Below are positions 42,101 through 54,100 of a stretch of 64,000 nt of DNA, piece after piece. Each line of letters starts with the position of its first letter. Positions within the stretch are counted from its first letter, which is position 1. A program made the position numbers and the translations under genes. Origin of the DNA: Ailurus styani (lineage: Eukaryota; Chordata; Mammalia; Carnivora; Ailuridae); the NCBI GenBank assembly GCA_002007465.1, contig LNAC01000378.1:1125166-1189165 (forward strand). The letters run 5' to 3'. The notes below the pieces were generated by a model, which saw nothing but the letters and a program-made list of their open reading frames with translations, made no database searches and was not told the origin of the DNA.

Positions 42101-45100
42101 TTCAGTTAGGGCTTGGGAAGGTGTTGACCTCTGGATGCCTTTCCAAAAGCTAAACCAGTTTGCCGAACCGTTTGAGGTTTGGCCCTTCTTGCTTATCGCA
42201 GAAATCCAGAAACCAGTGGCCTCAGTTTCTGTCAGGGCTCAGGCCTGGAGCACTAATACACACTCGGTTTGAGGTGAGGAATCCCCGGATGCACCCACCC
42301 CCTGCCGCCTGGATCCTCTGTCTTGGGCTTCCTTGAACTGGAGCCCGTCCACACTCCTGCTCCATTTGCGGCTGCCCACCTGCCTTTGGCTGCTTTCCAT
42401 TTCCCACCATGAGCTACCCCACACCCCAGCGCTGGCTCATCATCCGGTGAGATGCTTTCTCCCGACCCGGGGCTCTTCGGCTCTGGGTCTCACTGAAGGC
42501 CGGCGGAGCAGCAGATTTCGTCCTCCCGTCATTCCCGGGTACTGCCGTGGCTTACTAGCCATGTGTCATTTATTAACGTGGCCTGATGATGCCCCCCCCC
42601 CGCCCAGCGCCGGTTAGTTATTATCTAAAGTCTCAGGAACCCCACCTAGGATGTCGTTGCCAAATCCACGAAGCGCCACCAGCTGTCTTCGTTTCTTGGT
42701 CACCTGCTCTTTGGAGGCACTGAGATGCCGAGTGCCCATGTGATCTTTAAATTAGCCTACGGTGAAGTGGACTTCCTTCTCTTGGCTTTGATCCTGTGTA
42801 TAGATTCCGTTACCTCTGCCGCCGTGGAGAGACGGGACGGTTCCATCAGCCTCGCAGAGTTCCTCTGTCCCCCGGCGGCCACGCCCTCCTCCCACCCCTG
42901 ACCCCTGATGATGGCTGATCTGTTCTCCTTTAATACTGTTTTACAATGTAATGTATTCCTTTACTAGGATACGCATCCAGATCATCAGGATATTCTGAAA
43001 GCAATCATAGCATTCAAAACTCTCATGGTAGGTGATGCTCTCAAATTCTGATTCTCCGTTTTGTGTGCTTTGTTCCTAAAAGAGTGACTTGGGTGGGACG
43101 TTTCTTTCCTTATGCAAAGGTCTTTAGAGTGGAAACAATAAGCTTTAGCGACAGTATCGCAGTGATTGCTTCTTTTAATTTTGTCTTCCAAAAAATCATG
43201 CTTACCTATGAAAGGTTGCCAGGCTGAGGGTATAAAGCGCTCATATTTGAAGTCTCTGCCACATTAAGCATTGCTGTGTAGGTGGGGGGTTTCCTTTTGT
43301 CTCTTTGTCTTTACCCCCGTGTCGTTCACCTTATGTCTGTGTAGCTTGTCATTCACTGATTGGCATCGATACTGGATTCATCTATTTATGCCAAAAGGTG
43401 TAGTTTATTCTTTGCATATAAAAAAGAAATCCTTCATCAAATCTAAAAGGAGAAAACCTACTAAGACACAGTTGCTTTATAGAGATTGCTATCAAAGCTA
43501 CCTGTAATCTTGTATCTTGAGCGTGATGGTTAATGTCTTCTTGAACCCACTGATGTAAAACCTCTTGGTGGCATTTTAGGAGAAAAGATAGAGTTACTTT
43601 GGGTGATTGATTGAATTTAGCTTCATTTTTTTTAAAGATCTGTTTATTCGTTTGAGAGAGAGTGAGCACAAGCGGGAGGGGCAGAGGGAGGAGGAGAGAG
43701 AATCTCAAGTAGACCCAGAGCTGGAGGCTTAACCAGCTGTGCCACCCAGGCGCCCCAAGTTTAGCTTCATTGTAGACATTTCCGTGGCATTCCAAGTGGT
43801 TGGGATCCGTGGGTAGTTACGGTTCTTGCTCTAAGCTTCTGATACGACCTTTACCATCACCTCGTTTTTATTGCTGTTGAAAGATCAGTACCTAATGTGT
43901 CCACAGGTAAACAGCAAGTCGAAAACCAGAATAAGGTTAAGTTAAAATTGCTGTCGTCATAGGTCAGAAACAGTTACATGGCTCAACCTAATCGAACGGC
44001 CCACTGACACCCATGGTATTTATTACTTTGTGTCCCCTTTATTTTGTCCTATGTAAATGTAACATTCCTTTTTGAAGATTTTTTTTTATTTGACACAGAG
44101 AGAGAGATTACAAGTAGGCAGAGAGGCAGGCAGAGAGACAGGGAGAGGAGGAAGCAGGTTCCCTGCTGAGCAGAGAGCCCAATGCGGGCCTCGATCCCAG
44201 GACGCTGAGATCATGACCTGAGCTGAAAGCAGAGGCTTTAACCCACTGAGCCACCCAGGCGCCCGTAACATTCCTTTTTGAAAGAATACGCTTTCTTTCT
44301 GACCATTTTCCACGTTGCGAAGCTTGCTTTGATGGTCATAGTATATTTATTCCCAGTATAGATGCTTCAGAAATGTATGTGGAGTGAGCTGATGTCTTCC
44401 AGTTTTGATGTAGCTGAAAGGGGCAGCAGAGATTTTATAGAAAACACACCCCCAAAAATGATGACATTTATTTGGAAACAGTAACATAACTAACCATATG
44501 CTCATTTTCATATTCAACTTGGAATGAATACACTTCCTGAAGCAGTGATATTTATATACATTGTATTCATATCCCACATATTGTTTCCTAGCTTGTATTT
44601 TCAGTTCGTCTGCGTAAAATTCAGTTGTATCTCTTTTTCACGGTTCTCTTAGGAATAAAAATTAATGTAATATTTCTCCCCCATACCTATCTACTACGAG
44701 TCCCTAAAGTATAGGGCCGTGCGGCAGTGAATCAGATTGATCTTATAACGAAACAAATGCGTGGTCCCTGCTACCACTTTATCTTTTTTTTTTTAAGATT
44801 TTATTTATTTATTTTGACAGAGAGAGATTACAAGTAGGCAGACAGGCAGGCAGAGAGAGAGGAGGAAGCAGGCTCTCTGCTGAGCAGAGAGCCCAATGCG
44901 GGCCTCGATCCCAGGACCCTGAGATCATGACCTGAGCCGAAGGCAGAGGCTTTAACCCACTGAGCCACCCAGGCGCCCTCCACTTTATCTTGATGTTTTG
45001 GCAAAAGTAGCTCTTCCTCACCAAACATTTGGTTAGAGAATTAGGGTAGTGGATCTTTCTGTCATGCTGAGGAATGGGGACTCGGTGGAAATCTGAAAGT

Positions 45101-48100
45101 CCAAAGCTTCATCTCACTTTGGTCTGGATTTGGGTCTGTTTCACAGGAATTCCCATTCCATTCTGTTCTGCTTTGGTTCCGTAGGGCCAGTGCCAAGATC
45201 TAAGAAAGAGAAAGCAGCTGGAGTTGCAGATACTTTCTGAGCCTATTCAGGCCTGGGAAGGAGAGAGTATTAAAACCTTGGGAAATGTGCTATTTATGTC
45301 ACAAGTAATGGTGCAGTACGGAACGTGCGAGGTAAGACGTTTCAAACCTCAACACCCTTGCTTCCATCTTTCCTGGTTTTGTTCCTTTGATTTGGCCTTC
45401 CATCGAGGTCAAGTGCTTGAACGTTCGAAGAAAGTGAGCAGCTCTTGCTTGCCCGGCGCTCTGCTAGGTGCTGCGGGAGCTAGCAGGAAAGAGCACGCCT
45501 TGATCCCTGCCTTTAAGGGATGTCTTGCAAACAGATGGACATGCATGCCGCAACTAGCTAACAGACCCGAAGAGTCAGTGTAGGTTGTGTGATCTCCACG
45601 GTGGGTTCCACAGCAGTTCAGAGAAGGGAGAGAGCAAGCAGACCTTATGGAGCCAGGCACTGTTAGGCTCGAGTCGTAGAGAAACAGCACGAAGCGGGTG
45701 TTGAGGATCCTTAATCCGGCGAGCCTGTGTGTCAGGGGCAGCGGAGGGGAGGGGGCTAGCCACAGAAGGACCGGCTGGGTTGCAAAGTGAGAAGCACCCC
45801 CTCCCTGCATGAAGGTGGTGGGGGAGAAAATGAAACTGCAGGGGGCAGATCTGAGCCCTGGTTAGGAGGGCAAGTGGAGAGGAAGCAGTGACCCATGGGC
45901 CGGAGATGATGGATGTCCTCTTAGACCCGTTCACTTGCAGGTAAGCGGCCGTAGGTCTCCGGGTGGGGAGTTCTCGTAGGGTTGGAGTTGGAGGCAGAAG
46001 GTTTCGATGTCCCTGACAGATGTGCCTTCCTAGGAAGTAAATATCCAGAGAGGAGCACGGAAGGCGGAAGATGGATTATGTCTTTTAGGAAGGGGGCAGA
46101 GTAGGGGAGAAAGGTTGCTTATGTCACCTGGCGTGATTTATCAGGTGTTAGAATTGCTTTCCCTGTCCCAAAACATCTCCCCATAGTCCCTGACAGGTCT
46201 CTGTCAGAGATTCATGACTTGGGGTTAACAAGCAGCCTCATTTAAGATGCAGATACCCTGGGGAGGGTTAATGCCACCACGAGTCCAACTATTAGTCTTT
46301 CACACCTTTGGGATAAACCCCTCGGGTGAAGGGAGGTGGAGCCAGTGCCTGAAAGGGCCGGACAGAGGGAATTGGGGGGGGTGTTGTCATGGAAACCCCG
46401 GCAGGGAGGGGCGGTGGAAAGCGGTCAGCCTGCTGAGTGCCCCCGAAGGTTCAGAGGTCAAGGAGCGTGGACACCAAGAAGAAGCCGCTAGAAGGCAGTT
46501 ATTGATGACTTCGAGAGGGCACTGGGGCTGCAGTTAGGGAGGAATCAATGGGAAAAAAATGAAGGCAGCCTGTAATTTGGCAGGAGAATGTCAAGACACG
46601 GAGCCGTGGCCTACTTGGGGGTTCGGTTCCGGAGCCCCGCCACAAAGCCAACAGTGCGGGGAAGCGAGTCAGGTCAAGTTTTCAGTCTCTCAGCGCATAT
46701 GAAAGTTTTCTTTACGCTGTACTGTAGTTCATTAAGCGTGCAATAGCATTACATCCAAACAGTCTCTACCTTACTCAAAAATACCCTGTTGCTAAAAAGG
46801 GTTGACCATCATCGGAGCCTTCAGTGAGTCATAATCATTGATCACCAGAGCAAACTTGAAATGTGGCAAGAAGTACCGAAACATGACAGAGACACGAAGT
46901 GAGCAAGTGCTGTTGGGAAAATGGCACCTGCAGACTTGGTCCCCCGCAGGGTTGGCCCAGACCTTCAGTCGTAAAAACCCAGCATTTTCGAAGCACAATA
47001 ACTCGAGGAGCCGTGGGGGCCAGTGAAGGCCTGTCAGGACAAGGAGATGGGCAGGTGATAAAGGCAAAAGAGAAGAAATTAGCTAACCAGGAGAGGCTGC
47101 TGGAAGGAGAAGGAAGAAATGAGGTGTCTGTAGAAGGAAACCAAGCAAGAGGAAGATGGGAGAGGCTGCGGAGAACTTACTAGAAGAGCGAGCCTTGAAG
47201 GATTGCCCTTATCAAGTGCATGGAAGGAGATGGAGAGAGGCATAAGGATCATTGTAGCTAACACAGCTGGCGTGTGAGCCGAACAGAATTTTTTTGCACC
47301 TGCTAATCACCTATATGTTTAAGGGGTTCAGAGAAGCCCTCCTGTGTGAAATTTCCTTCATGCCCTTATAAGCATGGTATTTGTATCTGACTGTTATAGC
47401 GGCAGAAGAGAGATAAACCATAGGTCTGTACCCCTTTCAAAGCAAAATTCAACTAGTTTGGTGCTTTGAGGTTGGGTATCTTTTTAAAAAGGTCACTGTT
47501 TGTGTTTTGTTGCCTCACACAAGCTCTGTGTCATACAACAGGGGCTCCTGAAATTCTTAACAAATAAAATGTCCAATTTCTGTTCTCTGCTTAGCATGTT
47601 TCTTTTCCCTTTAGGAAAAAGAGGAGCGGTACCTCCTGTTATTCTCCAATGTCTTGATAATGTTATCTGCAAGTCCTCGGATGAGTGGCTTTATCTATCA
47701 GGTTAGAAGATTTCATATAGAGCAAATAGCAGGATCCAGAATGAAAACAGGTTTCCAGCCAGATGTAGTATTTCTGCTATGGCATTAAAGGCTCCAGCCA
47801 GAGAACACAGCCAGAGAACACAGAACGTTCTGACCCTTTGTTGTAATTAGACGGCTTATAAGAGCAGCTGTTCCTCAAATTAGAAACCTTTATATTGCTG
47901 TAATGAGTTTATCTTCAATGTCCACTGCTCTGGTTGTCAGCATAACCTATGCGTGTTTAACTAGAACACTAAGACCGCAACCAGATAAATTATCAGCCAT
48001 GTTTCACAGGCTCGTTTCATATCATTATTGCTGAGAAATTATAAAACTGGGACCCACTCCTGTGACTGTCTGATTACAGTCCCATCACACAATTTAGGGT

Positions 48101-51100
48101 TCTGAGGTGCAAGCCATAAAGCTCCTTAGGAAGTTAAACTTCCTTCGGCCTGCTCCCCAAATATAGAGGCCCGTGAGTTACGGTTGTCCACTATATCTGT
48201 CATAGCAATTACTAATTTTCATAAAATTGGACTTTTTTTTGAATCTTTGTTGACCGATTCTCCTGAAAATGTGTTAGAAAAAAAGTAAGCTGTTTGTAAA
48301 TCCCCACCGTATGGTTTAGGGCGTGTTAGCAAAACACAACCCACATTTCCCCCTTGCTTTCTTGTCTAATGAAAATCGAAAACAGGGAAACATACTATCT
48401 ATTGATAGGACAGAGAAATCTGTCTAGCCGTCATTCAGCAGTGATTCTTGAGAGGGTCAGAAAAATCTAATAGACATAAGCCGTGATGCATGTAACCACA
48501 GAATTAATGGGAATGTTCTTTTTTTGATAGGGAAAAATACCAGTAGCGGGAATGGTGGTGACTAGATTAGATGAAATCGAAGGGAATGACAACACATTTG
48601 AAATCACAGGTAGGTAATTTTCTCTTTTTTCAAGTAGCTACTTGAAATCCTTTTTGGGATGAAATGGGATTTGAGTAAATTAATGCCATTATCTTCTGTG
48701 CTAAGGCTATGTGTGAGCTTTACCTGGGCACGGCAGAGTATGTTAGCTCTCCTGGGATAATTAGGGCCCAGCAATAGAACACACTCTCCTGGTTATTCGG
48801 AAGCCTCAGCTTTGCCATTAGTTTCATCTCTTCTTGCATAAGAGCCGCTTGTTAGGACTCAGAAATAACAAAATGGACTGATGTAAAAGCGCAAACTGGA
48901 CAAAATGCCAGGCCCGAACTTTTGGCCTGTGGTCTCTTTTTGTCAGGCCTGTGTGATTTCTATGTGACGCTGGTATTTTTCTGTACGGACACGGCACAGT
49001 GGCTGACACGGGGATGATGGTGCCATGCCTTACCGCCCTTCTTACCCAGTAGGGAGACTGAGATTAGATGTTGGCCCTGTTTCAGCTTTGAGTAGTGGAT
49101 GAGGCAGTACAGAATTCTCACGGTAGGCTCTGAACGAGACGGGCCCTGTCCTTTGATTTTTGCCCTGTGAGTTTGAAGTTTTAGACTACTTTCCTCTGCT
49201 TCTCTGTAAGCAGTAGAAGTCTGGGACAGTTTTAGAAATCAGGTACAGATACTTATTTCCTGACTTTTTATGACCTGTTCCTCCTGACATACAAGGGTTA
49301 TCCCCTAGGCGCGAGTCTTAGTTTCATCGAGTCTGTTTATGAAGGAGGCGAGCTCAGGCTTCTCCTCACGTCTTGTTTCCAAATGCTCTCCATCGGGCAA
49401 TGCAGGTAACATAGAGAGAATCATCGTCCACTGCAACGGCAGTCAGGACTTCCAGGAGTGGCTGGAGCAGCTGTGCAGACTCATCCGGGGACCTGCCTCC
49501 TGCAGCTCGTTATCCAAAACGTCGTCATCATCTTGCAGCGCCCATTCCGTAAGTGGTCTGCTCATACTGTCCGGGGGTTGAGCCTTTCGTCAGACCTGCC
49601 TGCAGATGACTTACGAGAAGCAGTGAGCGTGTCCTTAGTCTTTGGCTCGTCTGTATCTGTAGGTTTTGAAGTACAGTAAAACCTCATGAATTCCGTTGGC
49701 TGGTTGTGGAGGGAGGCCCATCCAAATTAAGACAAAGGTGTACCGAGAGGTGTGCACTTCCCTTTGATGGTCCTAAGGGACTCCCCACCCCTCCAACTGC
49801 CCAGAGTTTTCCTCATTAGAAGTCCCATTAAGATATTTTGGTGATAAACAAAATTCATTTTCATTAGCAACTGTTAGTCTTCTGTTCATTGTGTGCAGAG
49901 TCAAAACACAGTTTTACCTTCACTGGGACTTAAGCCCCGCCATGTAATCTCATTTATGCCACCACATTCACTAGGTCACCTTTGAGGGTAAACTTTTAGC
50001 ATTGCCTTCTACCAAGTTATCACGAATTTGGACTTCCTGGAATTGGAATCGATGAGATTTTACCGTACTTGTTGAGTGAGAGCGGAGATTGCCGTGTTGT
50101 CTGTTTAACACTCATACCGGCGATGCCAAAACTCCAGTCTCAAGCACTGCGTGTTGTAGTGGGAAGAACGAGGGCTTTGGCATCAGACCTGAGTTCAAAT
50201 CTTGGGTTTGTCAGTCACCAGCTAGTTCCTTTGCTTTGCTGAGGTTCATCGTCAATCATTCTGCCGAAATAACCTATTTCGGCACCTAGTCGAGCGCCCA
50301 ACACATGACTGAACCCATTCGATGTTGACTCCGCTTTCCTCTCTTCTAAAGGAAAGCCACCCCTGGCTTGAGTGACATTCCAGAAGAGAGAGGGAAGACA
50401 GGATCATAGGATGTCGAGTCAGTGTGGTGCTGTTCCTTAGAGACCCCCATAAGCTAGACTGGAAAGTTCCAGTTCTCAAACTGGAGACTTGTTTTCCCGC
50501 CTTTCCTTTTCTGTGGCTGGCTTTGCTGATCCAATGACACTGTTGCTGTTCTCTCGCCGTGTTGGCACAAGGTTGGGTTCAGATGACAGATTGCCAACAT
50601 CTCATCAGACATTTTCCCAGTCTTTTAGCTCTACGGGACAGCCCCGAGGACCCCTGGAACCTCCTCAGATTATAAAACCATGGAGTTTAAGTTGCCTGCG
50701 ACCTGCACCTCCACTTAGACCGTCCGCGGCACTAGGTTATAAAGAGGTAATTTTGCTACCTGGGGTATAAAAATGCTTCTGACAAGCTCATTTCATAGCT
50801 CATTACAAAGAGTTCTGTGGGAATGTGCTAGAATTTATGTTAGGGAGTACGCGTCAATCACTTATGAATTGTCAGACTCAGGGATTTTTCTTATTTCGTA
50901 ATTTCCCATTTCCCCAGTGTCCCTGTGCAGCTATTTATCAACTATCCACAGGGTTTATGTGCACTGCCTGCATTCCCTGGTCCCCTCCCAAAGTGCCTCT
51001 GGTTCACCTTTCTGATGATACGACAGTTGCATACATTGGTAATCACGTCCACACGTCTCCAACAAGGGCAGCCATTCAATTTGACTTTCCACTCAAGCAG

Positions 51101-54100
51101 ACCCAGTTCTGCATTTTGGATCATTTTGATCTGTTAAGCCAAACCAGGAAAGTCCTATGGGACCAGGCCATGAGTCTGAACTATGAGGCCCTGGACTTTT
51201 TGCTGCAGCTGGGAGCGGAAACGAATTTAATTCTTTTTTTTTTTTTAAGATTTTATTTATTTATTTCACAGAAGGAGAGAGATCACAGGAGGCAGAGAGG
51301 CAGGCAGGGGGGCGGGAAGCAGGCTCCCCGCTGAGCAGGGAGCCCGATGCGGGCCTCGATCCCAGGACCCTGAGATCATGACCTGAGCCGAAAGCAGAGG
51401 TTTTAACCCACTGAGCCACCCAGGCGCCCGAATTTAATTCTTTTAAGCAGAGGCTTCTAGGCAGTAACCTTAGAGGGCATTGGATATTTAGGTAGTGTGG
51501 GGACTTCAAGGTTCTATTTTTTCCTGAAAGTTGAAGTCAGGAAGTGTCAGTCACTAGCTTCTGTGACTGCGTGGACTGTTACTTTTTCCATCCAAATGGT
51601 GTTCTTTATTATTTTTTTCCCCTAAGCTGTTTCTCATCGTTTCAGCTTTCAGTAAAGGGCCTCATTTATTAGGAACTGTTCTTCACCTAGGTCTTACCGA
51701 GTAAAGGTTTAAGTCCGTGACGGTTATGAGGCGTGTCTTAGAATTAGGGGGCAAAGACAGTATATATTTCTATATCAAACGTGTGTTTTGATGCGTGACA
51801 CAGATTTAGCTCAATTTAAGTTCGTCTCCATCTCAAACACCATGCTGCTATTTCGATTAATTGTTGCCTCCGACTCCGAGTGCAGTAAAAATAAAACAAT
51901 CTTTGGACACCAGAGGATTTTTTGATCGTTTCAGCTGGGCACGACAGGAGAAAGCTGAATCCTTATTAGGTACCTCTGTTCAGAATTGGGCCAGGAAACG
52001 GTCCCACAGGTTTGCTTTGGAAATCGACCAGTGATACCTGCAAGCATCCAGTTTTCTTCTCTGATTCCATAAACCAGGAGGGCTACTTTATAGTTATCTG
52101 GGTCCCTTTTTTTTACAATGGCTATTTTGTAATTGTCTGTTACTAAGTTCAAGTGCAGGTGAGCCTTGAAGGGTAAAATTGACTTAATCCCTTCCAGAAC
52201 TAATCCATTAAAACTAAGGCATGATCATGTTGTTTCCACTGGGAGAAGAGACTTATTAATATATTCTTACTGCGTAGTGTGTATTTTGGTTATTTCAGTT
52301 ATTTTCGGTATTTGTTACTCGGCACGGAACTGTATTCCTTGGGCTTGTGCATGATGATATTTGCATCTGAGACTAATGTGGGAAACATGATGATATTCTA
52401 TGTGATTGACGATAACACTAACATTTCAAATGTTGTTTTAGAATTGTTGATAAATGGATTTGGTCATTATAACCATCGACCTCTCACGCTCATCTTCTCT
52501 TTCTTTACATATTCACTTTAGAGGATGTCTTATATCTTAAAGGTAAGGGTAGAACAATATCTTTGGCTTACAGTGACATCATAATGCTATACTGTAACCT
52601 TTGATGAATGAAGCTTTCCTTTATGCTTGTTTTGTCCCTTGTTCTGATTGGTGGCTAAAATATGAAGATGCAAATCTGACATGTAAGTACTTTCTTCCAA
52701 AAAAGCAGGCTCTTGGGAAATACGTTTGAAAATGACGTCTCAGACGCCCTAAAAACGCCTGTTTTCCTTGTGTGCGTGTGTGTTTTTTAATGCTCTTTTT
52801 CCTGTTATTTTTGTCACATGTGAGTTTTCCGTGGCTGTCTGTTTTCAAGTCTAAGTGGGTCACTGTGGCTAAGTGGAAGACATTAAATTCTTTGTTCCAT
52901 ATATTTTAAGGTACTAATTATTATCCATACATCACATAGATGCATTGCATGGGAGATTGGGAGAAGAGTGGTCACCAGGGTCTAAGATTCTAATCTGTTT
53001 ACTTGGATATCTGATAATGGGCACTGGTTATTCAGACGGCAAAGGCAAATTCAATAATTCAATAATTCTTGGCTCTTTTATCTCCTAATTAAAAATAAGG
53101 CTTTGGATATGTATATTTAAGCTCGGGTCTACACCTGTGACCCCTGACCCTGAGTTATTTATCCAGAGATCCCTCATTTGGCTCTTCCCTCTGCGTTAAT
53201 TTCCTTATCTGACAAATGGATATTAATATTCTTCCTTGGGGGACTGTTGCTAAGGAAAATGTATTTAAACTGCTTTGAAGCTCTTTGAACAGCAGTATGT
53301 ACTACAGTTGTTATTTAATTCCCTTAGAACTGTATCAGCGTGGACTAGAAACCAAGTTGGAAATACAGCTATTTCCCTAGGACCGGCACCCACTGCTTTC
53401 TCTACAGATGGGCACCTGTCCCTCTGGCAGTTGAGAGGACAATGTCATTGCCTCTGTTTTATGTAAACTTTTAGAGTTTATTGGAGCCATTTATTGTGTA
53501 CATTATTAAATTTAGATGCACTCTGGAAACTGTCAAAATAAGAGCGAGCCATTCGGTTTAATTTCATTTGCTCTTTTTAGTTTGTTTTTGGGGGAGAATT
53601 CTAATTCGTAAAGAAACCTCTGTCCTTACAGGAGTCTAGTAAAAGCCCCAAAACGATGAAGAAGTTTCTTCACAAAAGAAAGACGGAAAGAAAGCCGTCG
53701 GAGGAGGAATACGTGATTCGGAAAAGTATGTGTTGTATACTTTTTGACAGTTGGTTATGGATGAGCTAGCAGAAGAGTTGCATTGAGAGCAGATGATCAG
53801 AGCGGTTTGTCCTCTGTATCACCTGTTACACAAAGAGAAATGCGCGCATTCTCGGGTTTGGTCCCCTCTAAGCTTTTTGAACGAGCTGCCTCCCGCTGCA
53901 TTTCATTGATCCGAGCCAGAGGATTTCGCCCTGCCTGGTTGAGAACCACTAAAGGGCCCCATTTGCTATGGATGCATTTTTCCCCCTTAGTTTCTGATGC
54001 CCAAGATGTTTTCCCCTGCTGAGACAGACTAAACAGACCTGAAGGCCGAAACCCTTCTGGAAGTTTAATGCTCAGTGACGTTCGCAGTTGGCCAAGGAAT

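Larger units (their letters stand above)
50747..53631. other. Introns around the microexon
   Basis: Apart from the SINE at 51238 this is unique, AT-rich sequence. The 500 bp on each side of the microexon contain no recognisable repeat. Confidence 0.5.
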
